Notes: generated by a model from the sequence alone, not told the origin. A stretch of DNA of 13,101 nucleotides from Candidatus Kerfeldbacteria bacterium (GCA_016204645.1 JACQKI010000044.1:1-13101); one strand, 5' to 3'. Shown: positions 1 to 6,997, counted from the stretch's first letter. Made by a program: numbers and translations.

Positions 1-59
1 GCTCGGGGGTGATCTACAACGGCGTGATGCAGCCGGCGTACACCGACGTTCGTCGGTAG
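1..59 (+). CDS. 3' end of an unidentified protein, cut by the window edge
   Basis: Frame 3 is open from the left edge to a TAG at 57-59 and encodes SGVIYNGVMQPAYTDVRR. Only 18 residues are visible, so no family can be named. The call rests on position: the stop lies about 30 nt before a strong hairpin terminator (90-126), as expected for the last gene of a transcription unit. Another reading frame through this short stretch cannot be excluded. Confidence 0.45.
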   Translation, partial: SGVIYNGVMQPAYTDVRR

Positions 60-89
60 GCGACCACGGCTGGTCGTTGCTCGATACAC

Positions 90-126
90 AAAGGGCGCAC
101 GGAACACGATGTTCCGAGCGCCCTTT
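90..126 (+). terminator. Strong intrinsic terminator after the first gene
   Basis: Nine base pairs (90-98 with 118-126, AAAGGGCGC against GCGCCCTTT), an A/A mismatch, then six more pairs (100-105 with 111-116, CGGAAC against GTTCCG) close an ACGAT loop. The AAA/TTT ends and the following T-rich stretch would let it work in both directions. It separates the leftmost unit from the CorA promoter. Confidence 0.85.
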
Positions 127-143
127 AAACTTTACATCGGATC

Positions 144-172
144 TTGCCAAAAACGGAAAAACGTGCTACAAT
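144..172 (+). promoter_or_regulatory. Promoter of the corA-like gene
   Basis: A -35 TTGCCA (144-149) and a -10 TACAAT (167-172) are separated by 17 nt, with TGC directly before the -10 (extended -10). The predicted start of transcription is near 179. This leaves a leader of about 30 nt that is rich in A and C and has no Shine-Dalgarno before the ATG at 210. Confidence 0.8.
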
Positions 173-209
173 GAATCCAACAAAACAACCTCAGTAAAAA
201 ACAAACACC

Positions 210-1136
210 ATGCCGCGAACTGAAGTCCGCAGCCGCCGTGTCCGCTGGCTGCACCTCGAGAAGCCAACCGACGCCGAGCTGATCGCCTTAGGCGAGGAGT
301 TTGCGTTTCACCCGCTCGACATCGCCGATTGCCGCAAGCCCGGTCAGCGGCAAAAAGTGGAGCGCTACAAGGACTACGCCTTCCTAGTCCTGCTGTTCCC
401 GGTGTACAACCCGAAGACGCGGGCGATCGAGGTCGGCGAGGTCGACTTTTTCGTCGGCTCAAACTACGTCGTCACGGTCGACGAGGGCCGGCTGGCGCCC
501 GTGGCTGCGCTGCGTCGGCAGTTCGCCGACCACGCCGACCTGCGCGAGTCAATCGGCGATTCGACCGTCCGCCTGCTGCACGAAATCGTCGATCGCTTGG
601 TGGTAACGTTGTACCCGATGCTCGACCACATCTCACTCGACATCCACCGCGCCTAGCAGGAAGTCTTCGACGGCAACGCCCAGCAGCTGGTGGCCGAAGT
701 CGCCCTGCTGCGACGCAACATCACCGACTTCCGTCGGATCGTCCAGACCCACAAAAACACGCTCAAGCGCGTGCTCGAGATGCTGCGGCTGAACGGCCTA
801 GCCGACCGGAACGAGACGTTCGAGCTGTTCGAGCGAACCATCGAACGCAGCAAAGAAATCTGGGACCTCCTTGAAAGCTACCGCGAGTCGATCGACACCA
901 TCCACGACACCAACCAGTCGCTGATGTCCTTCAAGCTGAACGACATCATGCGGACGTTCACTACCATGTCGGTCATGATCTTCATCATGACGTTGGTGAC
1001 CACCGTCTTCGCCGTCCGCGCCCGCGGCACGCCGCTGCTGGATGGGCCGTTCGCCTTCTGGACACTAATCGGCCTGGTCATCCTGAGCGGCGCCCTGGCC
1101 CGGCAGTTCTTCAAGCGCCGCCGGCTACTTGAATAA
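210..1136 (+). pseudogene. CorA-family Mg2+/Co2+ transporter-like gene with an in-frame TAG at 654-656
   Basis: One frame runs 210-1136 (308 residues if the TAG is read as an amino acid, near the usual CorA length of about 316). A single TAG interrupts it at codon 149. The first part has CorA cytoplasmic-domain features (HPLDIADC near residue 34, then KVERYKDYAFLVLLFP and a NYVVTVDEG strand). The second part has the long stalk helix, the LNDIMR approach to the membrane, and two membrane helices with a basic C-terminus. The GMN selectivity motif expected after the first helix is not there; alignment by eye puts VFAVRA in its place. A GTG at 690 could start a downstream fragment, but it has no ribosome site and would yield only stalk and membrane parts. 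Outcomes to separate are a recent nonsense mutation, a sequencing error, or suppression. CorA homology is firm; ion specificity is unknown. Confidence 0.8.
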
Positions 1137-1157
1137 AGCGCTGGACCGTTCTAGACT
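1129..1157 (+). promoter_or_regulatory. TAGACT-type promoter of the small membrane protein gene
   Basis: TTGAAT (1129-1134) and TAGACT (1152-1157) are 17 nt apart. The -35 overlaps the last codons and stop of the CorA-like gene. Predicted transcription start is about 1164, only 6 nt before the ATG at 1170, so the mRNA would be nearly leaderless. Confidence 0.7.
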
Positions 1158-1169
1158 ACCAAACGCACC

Positions 1170-1418
1170 ATGCCTCAACGATCTATGCACCGTTCCGCCG
1201 TAGCCACGACCGAGGTCACGACCGCCCATAAAATCTCGGTCGGGTTACTCGTCGCGACCGCGACGGTGGTCGTGCTATCGACCGTCGTGGCGGCGATCTA
1301 CACCATCGCCTCCCGATCGACCAGCAGCGTCGGCATCCCACTGACGACCCTCGGCAGCGCCGGTGAATCGGCGACTCCCGTCGACTCGTCGACCGACCGG
1401 TCGTTCACCACGCCCTGA
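1170..1418 (+). CDS. Small single-pass membrane protein, unknown function
   Basis: This 82-residue protein has a polar N-terminus with His, Arg and Thr (residues 1-21). One hydrophobic helix follows (about 22-47, ISVGLLVATATVVVLSTVVA), then a Ser/Thr/Gly-rich tail of about 35 residues that is probably extracytoplasmic. No known domain is recognised. The ATG at 1170 is chosen because it lies a few bases after the predicted transcription start; a second in-frame ATG lies at 1185. There is no Shine-Dalgarno; the start is preceded by the A/C-rich CAAACGCACC. The Clp-like gene begins 39 nt downstream without an obvious promoter, so the two are probably co-transcribed. Confidence 0.65.
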   Translation: MPQRSMHRSAVATTEVTTAHKISVGLLVATATVVVLSTVVAAIYTIASRSTSSVGIPLTTLGSAGESATPVDSSTDRSFTTP

Positions 1419-1457
1419 CGCGACTCACGGCCGGGCGTCGAACAAACACACAACCCC

Positions 1458-2447
1458 ATGATCGAACTGCCAGTCTACACCGGGTACGTCTTGGTCGGCC
1501 TGCTGTTCGCCGCCGTCGGCGCTTGGCTGTACAAAGAAAACCTGCGCCAAAAAACGTCGCACACGCCGACGCTCGACCAGTTTTCGCGCGACCTAACCAA
1601 GCTGGCTCGCCTCGGCCAGCTCGACCCGGTCATCGGCCGCGGCCACGAAATCGCCCGGGTCATTCAAATACTGTCTCGCCGGACAAAAAACAATCCGGTT
1701 TTGATTGGCGACTCAGGCGTCGGTAAAACCGCGATCGTTGAAGAGTTAGCCAGCGAGATTGCCAATGGACAGGTTCCCGAACCCTTGCGACCAAAGCGCG
1801 TCTTAGCCCTCGATTTATCCGGCTTAGTAGCCGGCACCAAGTATCGCGGCGAATTCGAAAAGCGGTTGAAAATCATCATGGACGAAATCATCAGCGCCCA
1901 GCGAGAAATTATCCTGTTTGTTGATGAAATTCACACCTTGGCCGAGGCCGGTGAAGCCACTGGCGCGATTGACGCGGCGGATATTCTTAAGCCGTCGCTG
2001 GCCCGCGGAGAGCTGCAAGTCGTCGGCGCCACGACCATGGAAGAGTTCCGCAAGTACATCCAGCATGACACCACGCTCGAACGCCGCTTTCAACCAGTGA
2101 TCGTCGAAGAACCGGACGCGACTGAAACGCTGGCCATCCTCAAAGGCCTTAAGCCACGCTACGAGCAGCACCACCACGTGCACTACGGCGACGACGCGCT
2201 CGAAGCCGCCGTCAAATTGGCCGACCAGTTCCTGGTCGACCGGTACTTCCCGGACAAGGCGATTGACCTGATTGACGAAGCCGGAGCCATGGTACGATTG
2301 GCAACCATCACCCACCCGGAACGCGTCCCGACCGGACAGACGCCGCAGGTTACCAGGCGGGACGTTCAGACCATCGTCAAAGAGTGGACCAACGACTTAG
2401 TCGCCTTCCGCGACGACAACCCTCCCCAAGTGAACCTCCCTGGCTGA
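1458..2447 (+). CDS. Membrane-anchored single-AAA+ ClpA/ClpC-like ATPase
   Basis: A 329-residue protein that begins with one membrane helix (about residues 8-24) instead of the Clp N-domain. It continues as a single AAA+ module matching the first ATPase domain (D1) of ClpA/ClpC. Visible motifs are the VIGR box (58-61), Walker A GDSGVGKT (84-91), pore loop KYRGEFE (128-134), Walker B IILFVDE (151-157), sensor 1 GATT (190-193), Arg-finger pair ERR (208-210) and the sensor 2 region DKAIDLIDEAGA (266-277). The second ATPase domain, the coiled-coil M domain and the ClpP-binding loop are absent: the reading frame ends soon after D1 with a short Pro-rich tail. All catalytic residues are intact, so an active ATPase is likely; a role in unfolding membrane or envelope proteins is an inference. 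The start lacks a Shine-Dalgarno and follows an A/C-rich stretch. Confidence 0.88.
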   Translation: MIELPVYTGYVLVGLLFAAVGAWLYKENLRQKTSHTPTLDQFSRDLTKLARLGQLDPVIGRGHEIARVIQILSRRTKNNPVLIGDSGVGKTAIVEELASEIANGQVPEPLRPKRVLALDLSGLVAGTKYRGEFEKRLKIIMDEIISAQREIILFVDEIHTLAEAGEATGAIDAADILKPSLARGELQVVGATTMEEFRKYIQHDTTLERRFQPVIVEEPDATETLAILKGLKPRYEQHHHVHYGDDALEAAVKLADQFLVDRYFPDKAIDLIDEAGAMVRLATITHPERVPTGQTPQVTRRDVQTIVKEWTNDLVAFRDDNPPQVNLPG

Positions 2448-2513
2448 GCCCGCGCGCTCAATCAGGATTGGCTCAACAAAGGTCGAACATAAAAACAGAA
2501 AGGGCATTTCTCA

Positions 2514-2663
2514 ATGGAACAGCAACAACCGCAGCAGCAAACACCGGCAAAGCAACCTGAGGTCATGGTAGAAGTCGCTGGCGGCTACCTGCTCGGAGCG
2601 ACCATCGTGTCGTTCCTCAGCCTGTGGCTGACGGCCTGGACTAACCTGGCCACCACCCTATAA
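2514..2663 (+). CDS. 49-residue Gln/Pro-rich one-TM protein
   Basis: ATG at 2514 to TAA at 2661-2663. The N-terminus is polar and rich in Gln and Pro (MEQQQPQQQTPAKQPE). A hydrophobic helix spans about residues 21-42, and the tail is WTNLATTL. An AGAAAGG site (2497-2503) lies 10 nt before the start and is a plausible ribosome site. It sits 66 nt after the Clp-like gene and just before a terminator, so it would be the last gene of that unit. The coherent polar-then-hydrophobic layout and the placement support a real gene; no family is recognised. Confidence 0.55.
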   Translation: MEQQQPQQQTPAKQPEVMVEVAGGYLLGATIVSFLSLWLTAWTNLATTL

Positions 2664-2667
2664 CACC

Positions 2668-2737
2668 GGATTGGCATAAGGCCAGTCCCTAGCTAGGCAA
2701 GAAACCTTCCGTGCGCGGACACCCCGGAGGGTTTTTT
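2668..2737 (+). terminator. Hairpin followed by an intrinsic terminator ahead of cysS
   Basis: The terminator proper is 2702-2737: AAACCTTCCG (2702-2711) pairs with CGGAGGGTTT (2725-2734) with one G-T pair, followed by a run of six T (2732-2737). An upstream eight-pair hairpin (2668-2675 with 2681-2688, loop ATAAG) precedes it. Together they end the transcript of the Clp-like gene and the 49-aa gene. Confidence 0.85.
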
Positions 2738-2751
2738 GTGCGCCACGATCA

Positions 2752-2760
2752 TGCTACGAT
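2752..2760 (+). promoter_or_regulatory. Extended -10 promoter of cysS
   Basis: TGC (2752-2754) followed by TACGAT (2755-2760). The position of a -35 at 17 nt falls on the T run of the preceding terminator and has no good match, so the extended -10 would carry recognition. The predicted start of transcription, about 2767, is the GTG start codon itself. Confidence 0.55.
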
Positions 2761-2766
2761 AGGGAC

Positions 2767-4212
2767 GTGCAACCGCCGCTCATGCTCTACAACACGCTCG
2801 CCCGCCGTCGCGAAACCTTTCGACCGATCAGGCCTCCGGACGTGGGCTTATATACCTGCGGACCAACGGTCTACAGCACGGCCCACATCGGCAATCTGCG
2901 AACGTACATCTTTGAGGACGTGTTGCGTCGAACGCTCGAATTCAACGGGTACCGGGTGACCCACGGCATGAATGTCACCGACGTTGGCCACCTGGTCGGT
3001 GACGAAGACTTTGCTGAAGATAAAATTGACGTGGCCGCTCGGGCCGAACATAAAAACCCTCTCGAGATGGCACAAATGTACGAGGTACAGTTCTTCGAAG
3101 ATTTAAAAAAACTGAACGTCGCACGACCCCACACCGTTACCCGCGCAACAGACGCGATAGCTGAACAGCTTGAGATTATTTCGCGGTTGTTTGCCAAAGG
3201 GTTCGCGTATCAGGATGAGTTCGCGATCTACTTTGATACTACAAAACTCACGGATTACGGGAAGTTGGCCGGGCAAGAGTTGCAGGAAAAGCGAGTCGGG
3301 GCTCGAGCTGAAGTCGTCGTCGATTTCGGCAAAAAGAATCCGCAAGATTTTGCCCTCTGGTTTTTCTTGGCCGGCCGTTACAAAAACCATATCCTGCACT
3401 GGCCGTCGCCGTGGGGCGAGGGATTTCCCGGCTGGCACCTTGAATGTTCGGCTATTTCCAGAAAAATACTGGGTCAACCGTTCGATATCCACACTGGTGG
3501 CGTCGATCACATTGGCACGCACCACACCAATGAAATTGCCCAGAGTGAAGCCGCCTTTGGTTTGCCGTTAGCCAACTACTGGCTGCACGGGGAATTTTTG
3601 ATATTGCCGGATAAGCGCATGGGCAAATCCGAGGGAAATAAAATCACGCTCCAGGAGGTAATCGATCGCCGGATTCATCCCCTGGCCTTCCGCTACCTCG
3701 TGCTGCAAACGCACTACCGCCAGAAACTGACGTTCAACTGGGAAGCCTTAGAAGCGGCCCAGCGCGGCCTGCTCAACCTGTGGCTGCAGGTTGATACCAG
3801 CCGCCAGACTGCCAAGATCGGTTGCGCCGAGTACGAGCACAGGTTCCGGGTCGCAGTCAACGACGACCTGAACACGCCGCGGGCGCTGGCAGTCGTGCAC
3901 GAGATGCTCGGTTCAACCTATCCCTGGTCGGCAAAGTTGCAGTCACTGACGGCGTTTGAACGAGTGCTTGGCCTTGGTCTGACACCCACGGCTGAGCGCA
4001 ACCATTTCGTCCCACTTGACGAGGCGGCCAACCGCACCGTCGTAGGGCTGATTACGCGACGCGAGCAGGCCCGGGCTGAGCGAGACTTTAAAACTTCTGA
4101 CCAGCTGCGTGAACAAATCAACAGCGTACTGAAAAAAAGAGGGTACCTCCTCGAAGACACGAGCGAAGGGCCAAAAGTCGTGCCGACCATCGACGCGTTG
4201 ACTGAGGGCTGA
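2767..4212 (+). CDS. cysS: Cysteinyl-tRNA synthetase
   Basis: Charges tRNA-Cys with cysteine in the cytoplasm (class I aminoacyl-tRNA synthetase). At 481 residues it is near the usual length of about 460. Visible motifs are TCGPTVY with zinc ligand Cys31, the HIGN signature (40-43), WHLECSAIS with Cys227, HTGGVDH (242-248), HHTNEIAQSEA with the expected His and Glu zinc ligands (about 252-256), and RMGKS (284-288) as the KMSKS loop. A DALR-type helical region is at about 355-455. The usual TDVDDK is replaced by TDVGHLVGDED, a variant I associate with a branch of bacterial CysS. The GTG at 2767 coincides with the predicted transcription start (leaderless); the ATG at 2782 (MLYNTL) aligns better with family N-termini and is the main alternative. 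The promoter of the next gene lies inside its 3' end. Confidence 0.95.
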   Translation: MQPPLMLYNTLARRRETFRPIRPPDVGLYTCGPTVYSTAHIGNLRTYIFEDVLRRTLEFNGYRVTHGMNVTDVGHLVGDEDFAEDKIDVAARAEHKNPLEMAQMYEVQFFEDLKKLNVARPHTVTRATDAIAEQLEIISRLFAKGFAYQDEFAIYFDTTKLTDYGKLAGQELQEKRVGARAEVVVDFGKKNPQDFALWFFLAGRYKNHILHWPSPWGEGFPGWHLECSAISRKILGQPFDIHTGGVDHIGTHHTNEIAQSEAAFGLPLANYWLHGEFLILPDKRMGKSEGNKITLQEVIDRRIHPLAFRYLVLQTHYRQKLTFNWEALEAAQRGLLNLWLQVDTSRQTAKIGCAEYEHRFRVAVNDDLNTPRALAVVHEMLGSTYPWSAKLQSLTAFERVLGLGLTPTAERNHFVPLDEAANRTVVGLITRREQARAERDFKTSDQLREQINSVLKKRGYLLEDTSEGPKVVPTIDALTEG

Positions 4213-4226
4213 GGCCGGCGTAGACT
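4198..4226 (+). promoter_or_regulatory. TAGACT-type promoter giving a leaderless mRNA
   Basis: TTGACT (4198-4203) and TAGACT (4221-4226) at the ideal 17-nt spacing. The -35 lies in the last codons of cysS. Transcription would begin about 7 nt after the -10, at 4233, which is the A of the next gene's ATG. Confidence 0.75.
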
Positions 4227-4232
4227 GAGCCC

Positions 4233-4757
4233 ATGGACGCGCCGCGCTCGAACAACCTGCTCCGACACTACGTCGTGCCGTCGAACGTCGGTGTGCTGTT
4301 CATCTTTATCGCCATCGTCGGCTTAGGACTGACGCTGATTGCCACCGGCGTGCTGGCCTTAGTCGAGTACCGTCAGGAACGTTCGGCTGCGGCCGGTCGC
4401 AGCCCCCTAACCGCCTCGACGATTGTAGCTGCAACCAGTAACGAAAAAGCCAACCCCGGCCCGATTGCCTTTTACCTCGACCGCCGCTTGGCTGGAGGCC
4501 TCCTGCCCGACGGGACGTTTTCTCCGCCCGAGGAGCCGCCGTCGGCTGGCCCGCTCGCGATCCTGTTCCTGAATCCGACCGACACCACCTTGCCGACGAC
4601 CGTCCAGTTTCCGGCCCAAACGATTTCGGTCGACACTGAATCCGGCGCCACCTCTGTCTGCACGCCGGCCATCAGCGGAGACAAGGTCATCTGGGCAGCC
4701 CAAGACGGCAGCACCTACCTCGACGCCGCCTTGAAGCTTCGACTGCGTTCGTGCTAA
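4233..4757 (+). CDS. Single-pass membrane protein with an extracytoplasmic domain, unknown function
   Basis: A 174-residue protein: a basic N-terminus, one membrane helix (about 20-45, GVLFIFIAIVGLGLTLIATG), then a polar Pro/Thr-rich region and a small C-terminal domain likely outside the cytoplasm. Two Cys (CTPAISG and the C-terminal residue) could form a disulfide. No domain is recognised. The start is the ATG at 4233, which coincides with the predicted transcription start, so it needs no Shine-Dalgarno. It stands between cysS and the dus gene on the same strand; nothing ties its role to either. Confidence 0.7.
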   Translation: MDAPRSNNLLRHYVVPSNVGVLFIFIAIVGLGLTLIATGVLALVEYRQERSAAAGRSPLTASTIVAATSNEKANPGPIAFYLDRRLAGGLLPDGTFSPPEEPPSAGPLAILFLNPTDTTLPTTVQFPAQTISVDTESGATSVCTPAISGDKVIWAAQDGSTYLDAALKLRLRSC

Positions 4758-4789
4758 CCTATCGGCAACGAATATACACTTGCATTGAC

Positions 4790-4795
4790 CATAAT
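4790..4795 (+). promoter_or_regulatory. Candidate -10 box for the dus gene
   Basis: CATAAT at 4790-4795 lies 11 nt before the ATG at 4807, again implying a very short leader. No convincing -35 is seen at 16-18 nt. TATACA at 4773-4778 is an alternative -10. Confidence 0.4.
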
Positions 4796-4806
4796 CTGCA
4801 GTGATT

Positions 4807-5787
4807 ATGAATTTTTGGCGTGAACTCAAGCGGCCGATCCTGGCGTTGGCTCCCATGGAAGGGATAACCGACTCGGCTTTTCGCACGGTCGCCAAGCAGC
4901 AAGGCGCAGATGTCGTGTACACCGAATTCATTTCATCCGACGCGATCGACCATGGCAGTACGACCGCACTACATAAAATGGACTTCCAGCCGGCTGAGCA
5001 GCCGGTCGTGTGTCAGATCTTTGGCCGCGACTTAGCCGCTTTCCAACGAGCCGCCCGAATTGTCGAGGATCGTGGTTTTGCCGGACTGGACATCAACTTC
5101 GGCTGTCCAGCGCGCAAGGTCGTCAGCCACGGCTCAGGCGTGGCCTTGATGCGCGATCCAGCTTACTGCCGGCGGCTGATCGAAGCCGTGCTCGACGTGA
5201 TTACCATTCCCCTGTCGATTAAAGTTCGAGTAAGCATCCGTACCGAACGACCAGAGGTTGCGCCTGACTGCCCCGACGTCTACACGGTCCTGGATCTAAT
5301 TGAGGCCATCCGTGACCTGCCGGTGGCCGCAATCATGGTCCACGGCCGGTCGTTCGAGCGGGGTTTCGACGGCGCCGTTGACACGGCCATGATCCAGGCC
5401 GTTAAGCAGCGCTTCCCCGGAGTCGTGCTGGCCAACGGCGGCGTGCGCACGCCCCTGGATGCCGTTCAGATGCTCAGCCAAACCAAGGCCGACGGGGTCG
5501 GCATTGCCCGCGGTGCGCTCGGGCAACCGTGGATCTTCCAGCAGACGAAAGCCTACCTGCAACGTCACCCACTCAACCCTGTCTCCTGGCAAACCGTTAC
5601 CAGCATCGCCACTGAACATGCCGTGGCCGCAGTTCAACACGGCGGGCCGCGAGCCCTGGTCGAGTTTCGTAAGCACCTGGCCTGGTACATGAGCGGCGTT
5701 CCGGGAGCGGCGGCAGCACGACGTCAGCTGCCAGGCGTTAATCAAGTGGCCGACGTGCAAGCACTCTTAGCCACCTTGCCGGCATAG
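4807..5787 (+). CDS. dus: tRNA-dihydrouridine synthase
   Basis: FMN-dependent reduction of specific uridines to dihydrouridine in tRNA. Numbered from an upstream GTG at 4801, motifs are the FMN-barrel start LAPMEGITDSAFR (16-28), YTEFISSDAI, QIFGRD, NFGCPARKV with catalytic Cys102, IKVRV with Lys141, HGRSFERG with His181, and ANGGVRTPLDA followed by DGVGIARGALGQPWIF for phosphate binding. A small helical C-terminal domain ends with FRKHLAWYMSGVPGA, as in DusB-like enzymes. The length of about 326 residues is typical. I prefer the ATG at 4807 because the likely transcription start is near 4802; the GTG at 4801 is the alternative. A convergent hairpin follows 12 nt after the stop. DusB-type is likely, but target positions cannot be read from sequence. 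Confidence 0.93.
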   Translation: MNFWRELKRPILALAPMEGITDSAFRTVAKQQGADVVYTEFISSDAIDHGSTTALHKMDFQPAEQPVVCQIFGRDLAAFQRAARIVEDRGFAGLDINFGCPARKVVSHGSGVALMRDPAYCRRLIEAVLDVITIPLSIKVRVSIRTERPEVAPDCPDVYTVLDLIEAIRDLPVAAIMVHGRSFERGFDGAVDTAMIQAVKQRFPGVVLANGGVRTPLDAVQMLSQTKADGVGIARGALGQPWIFQQTKAYLQRHPLNPVSWQTVTSIATEHAVAAVQHGGPRALVEFRKHLAWYMSGVPGAAAARRQLPGVNQVADVQALLATLPA

Positions 5788-5799
5788 GCCGGTCAAACA

Positions 5800-5827
5800 A
5801 CAACGCCCCGGCTTTCCGAGGCGTTGT
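5800..5827. terminator. Convergent hairpin between the dus and DUF5666 genes
   Basis: ACAACGCC (5800-5807) pairs with GGCGTTGT (5820-5827). A C/A mismatch and three inner pairs (5809-5811 with 5816-5818) close a CTTT loop. There is no T run on the + side; on the - side the stem is followed by TGTTTG. The position between two convergent genes supports a shared terminator of moderate strength. Confidence 0.6.
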
Positions 5828-5850
5828 GAAATGGTTACGCAACCAGCCGA

Positions 5851-6957
5851 TTAACTGGACGGCAGGTCTTTATCCATGATCAGGTTGGCTGTCACGGTCG
5901 TCCCGGTGAGCGTACCCCAAACCTGAACCTCATGGCCGACGACCAAATCCGTGAAGGCAATGGCCGTCCCGTTCTTGTTGACCAGGATCGTTTCTGACGT
6001 GACCATGACCGTTCGATCATCGCCTTTTTTCTGGTCGAGAACGAAACTCATAGTCGTCGTATCGATCGAGCTGATCTCCCCTTTCCAAACGTGCTTTGTC
6101 TTGTTGATACTGCGATCCCAGATCTGAAGTGCGTTGATTGCGAACGTCCCGGTCTTCAGGCCCCGCACGTGAACACGATCATTAACCACAATTCCCGCGC
6201 AGGTCATCGGATCCAGGTGCTTATCACGAATGACGGTGTCATCTTTAATAGCTACTGACCAGGTCTGTTCAGAACTCTTACCTTTATTCCTCTTCACGGT
6301 CATGGTCTTAGCCGTGCAGTCAACCGCACTAACGGTTCCGTTGATTTCTGTAAGCTTGATCAGGATCCGATCGGCCGTAATCCGGCTGAGCGATTTTCGC
6401 CATAAGCCGACGATCCGAACGTTCATGCCAACCGCCAGGTCGTCGAACACGCCGGCGCGGTTGCCCTGGAAAAACTTGGTGCTGGCCGTCGTCAAAACCG
6501 TCTGGTCGGGCAGGCTTTTCCGATGCTTGGGATCGAGCGTGAACGACTTGTTAGTCGCGTCGATGGTCAGAATCGTGCCCCAGAACAGGCTGCCCTTGCG
6601 CTGGATCGACAGGTTCTTAATTTTGGTGGTCGGATCGATGGTCGTGCCGGTAACCGTACCCTCGATCCGCAGCAGGTCGCCGATAGCAAACTCTTCGAGC
6701 GTCGACGGTGCGTTAAATTTTCGGACCAGCACGGTCGACGACGAGACGTTAACCGTGTAGGTGGTCACGCCCGACTGAACGGTCAGCACCGCCGGCAGGC
6801 TGGTGCCGCTGATCGCGACCAGCGTGCCTTCGACCGTGGCTGCTCGCACTGCCCACGGCCACGCCACACCGACAATCGCGACCGTCAGAATTCCCCCAAT
6901 GGAACGCACGATGGCTTTACGCATAGTCTTTCTGTATGAGTTACTGTTTAGATCCAT
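5851..6957 (-). CDS. Exported protein with four DUF5666 repeats
   Basis: A 368-residue protein with an N-terminal signal sequence: a basic region RKTMRKAIVR, a hydrophobic core at about 19-35, and likely cleavage near AVRAA (36-40). The rest is four beta-rich repeats at about 40-119, 126-201, 205-280 and 290-361. Each follows the DUF5666 plan: G.I..ID....SF.LD, then T.V.V...T, then A..DL.VG..V.VWG, then ....A..I. DUF5666 proteins are small beta-barrel-like secreted or surface proteins of unknown function, common in CPR genomes. The ATG at 6957 is favoured over the internal ATG at 6924 because GGAG lies 8 nt upstream of it. It has its own TATAAT box and ends at a convergent hairpin. Confidence 0.85.
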   Translation of the reverse strand: MDLNSNSYRKTMRKAIVRSIGGILTVAIVGVAWPWAVRAATVEGTLVAISGTSLPAVLTVQSGVTTYTVNVSSSTVLVRKFNAPSTLEEFAIGDLLRIEGTVTGTTIDPTTKIKNLSIQRKGSLFWGTILTIDATNKSFTLDPKHRKSLPDQTVLTTASTKFFQGNRAGVFDDLAVGMNVRIVGLWRKSLSRITADRILIKLTEINGTVSAVDCTAKTMTVKRNKGKSSEQTWSVAIKDDTVIRDKHLDPMTCAGIVVNDRVHVRGLKTGTFAINALQIWDRSINKTKHVWKGEISSIDTTTMSFVLDQKKGDDRTVMVTSETILVNKNGTAIAFTDLVVGHEVQVWGTLTGTTVTANLIMDKDLPSS

Positions 6958-6991
6958 CCGCCGTTCTCCACGGCGAATGTTTGCTGAATAG

Positions 6992-6997
6992 ATTATA
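6992..6997 (-). promoter_or_regulatory. -10 box (TATAAT) of the DUF5666 gene
   Basis: On the minus strand a perfect TATAAT lies at 6997-6992, giving a predicted leader of about 28 nt that contains the GGAG ribosome site. No convincing -35 is seen at 16-18 nt (TAACGC at 17 nt). The box sits in the 69-nt gap after the five-TM gene. Confidence 0.55.

Noticed and set aside
654..656. TAG recoded as an amino acid throughout the genome
   Set aside because: TAG ends several well-supported genes here (dus at 5785-5787, the membrane gene at 8831-8833, the CopC-like gene at 10870-10872), so global reassignment does not fit.
329..874. 181-codon open frame overlapping the CorA-like gene
   Set aside because: It is an Arg/Pro-rich frame-shifted shadow of a gene with clear homology.
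690..1136. Independent gene starting at the internal GTG
   Set aside because: It is in frame with the upstream CorA part, has no ribosome site, and would encode only a stalk fragment and membrane helices.
1824..2315. 163-codon open frame on the minus strand
   Set aside because: It is opposite the AAA+ motifs of the Clp-like gene, with no promoter or ribosome site.
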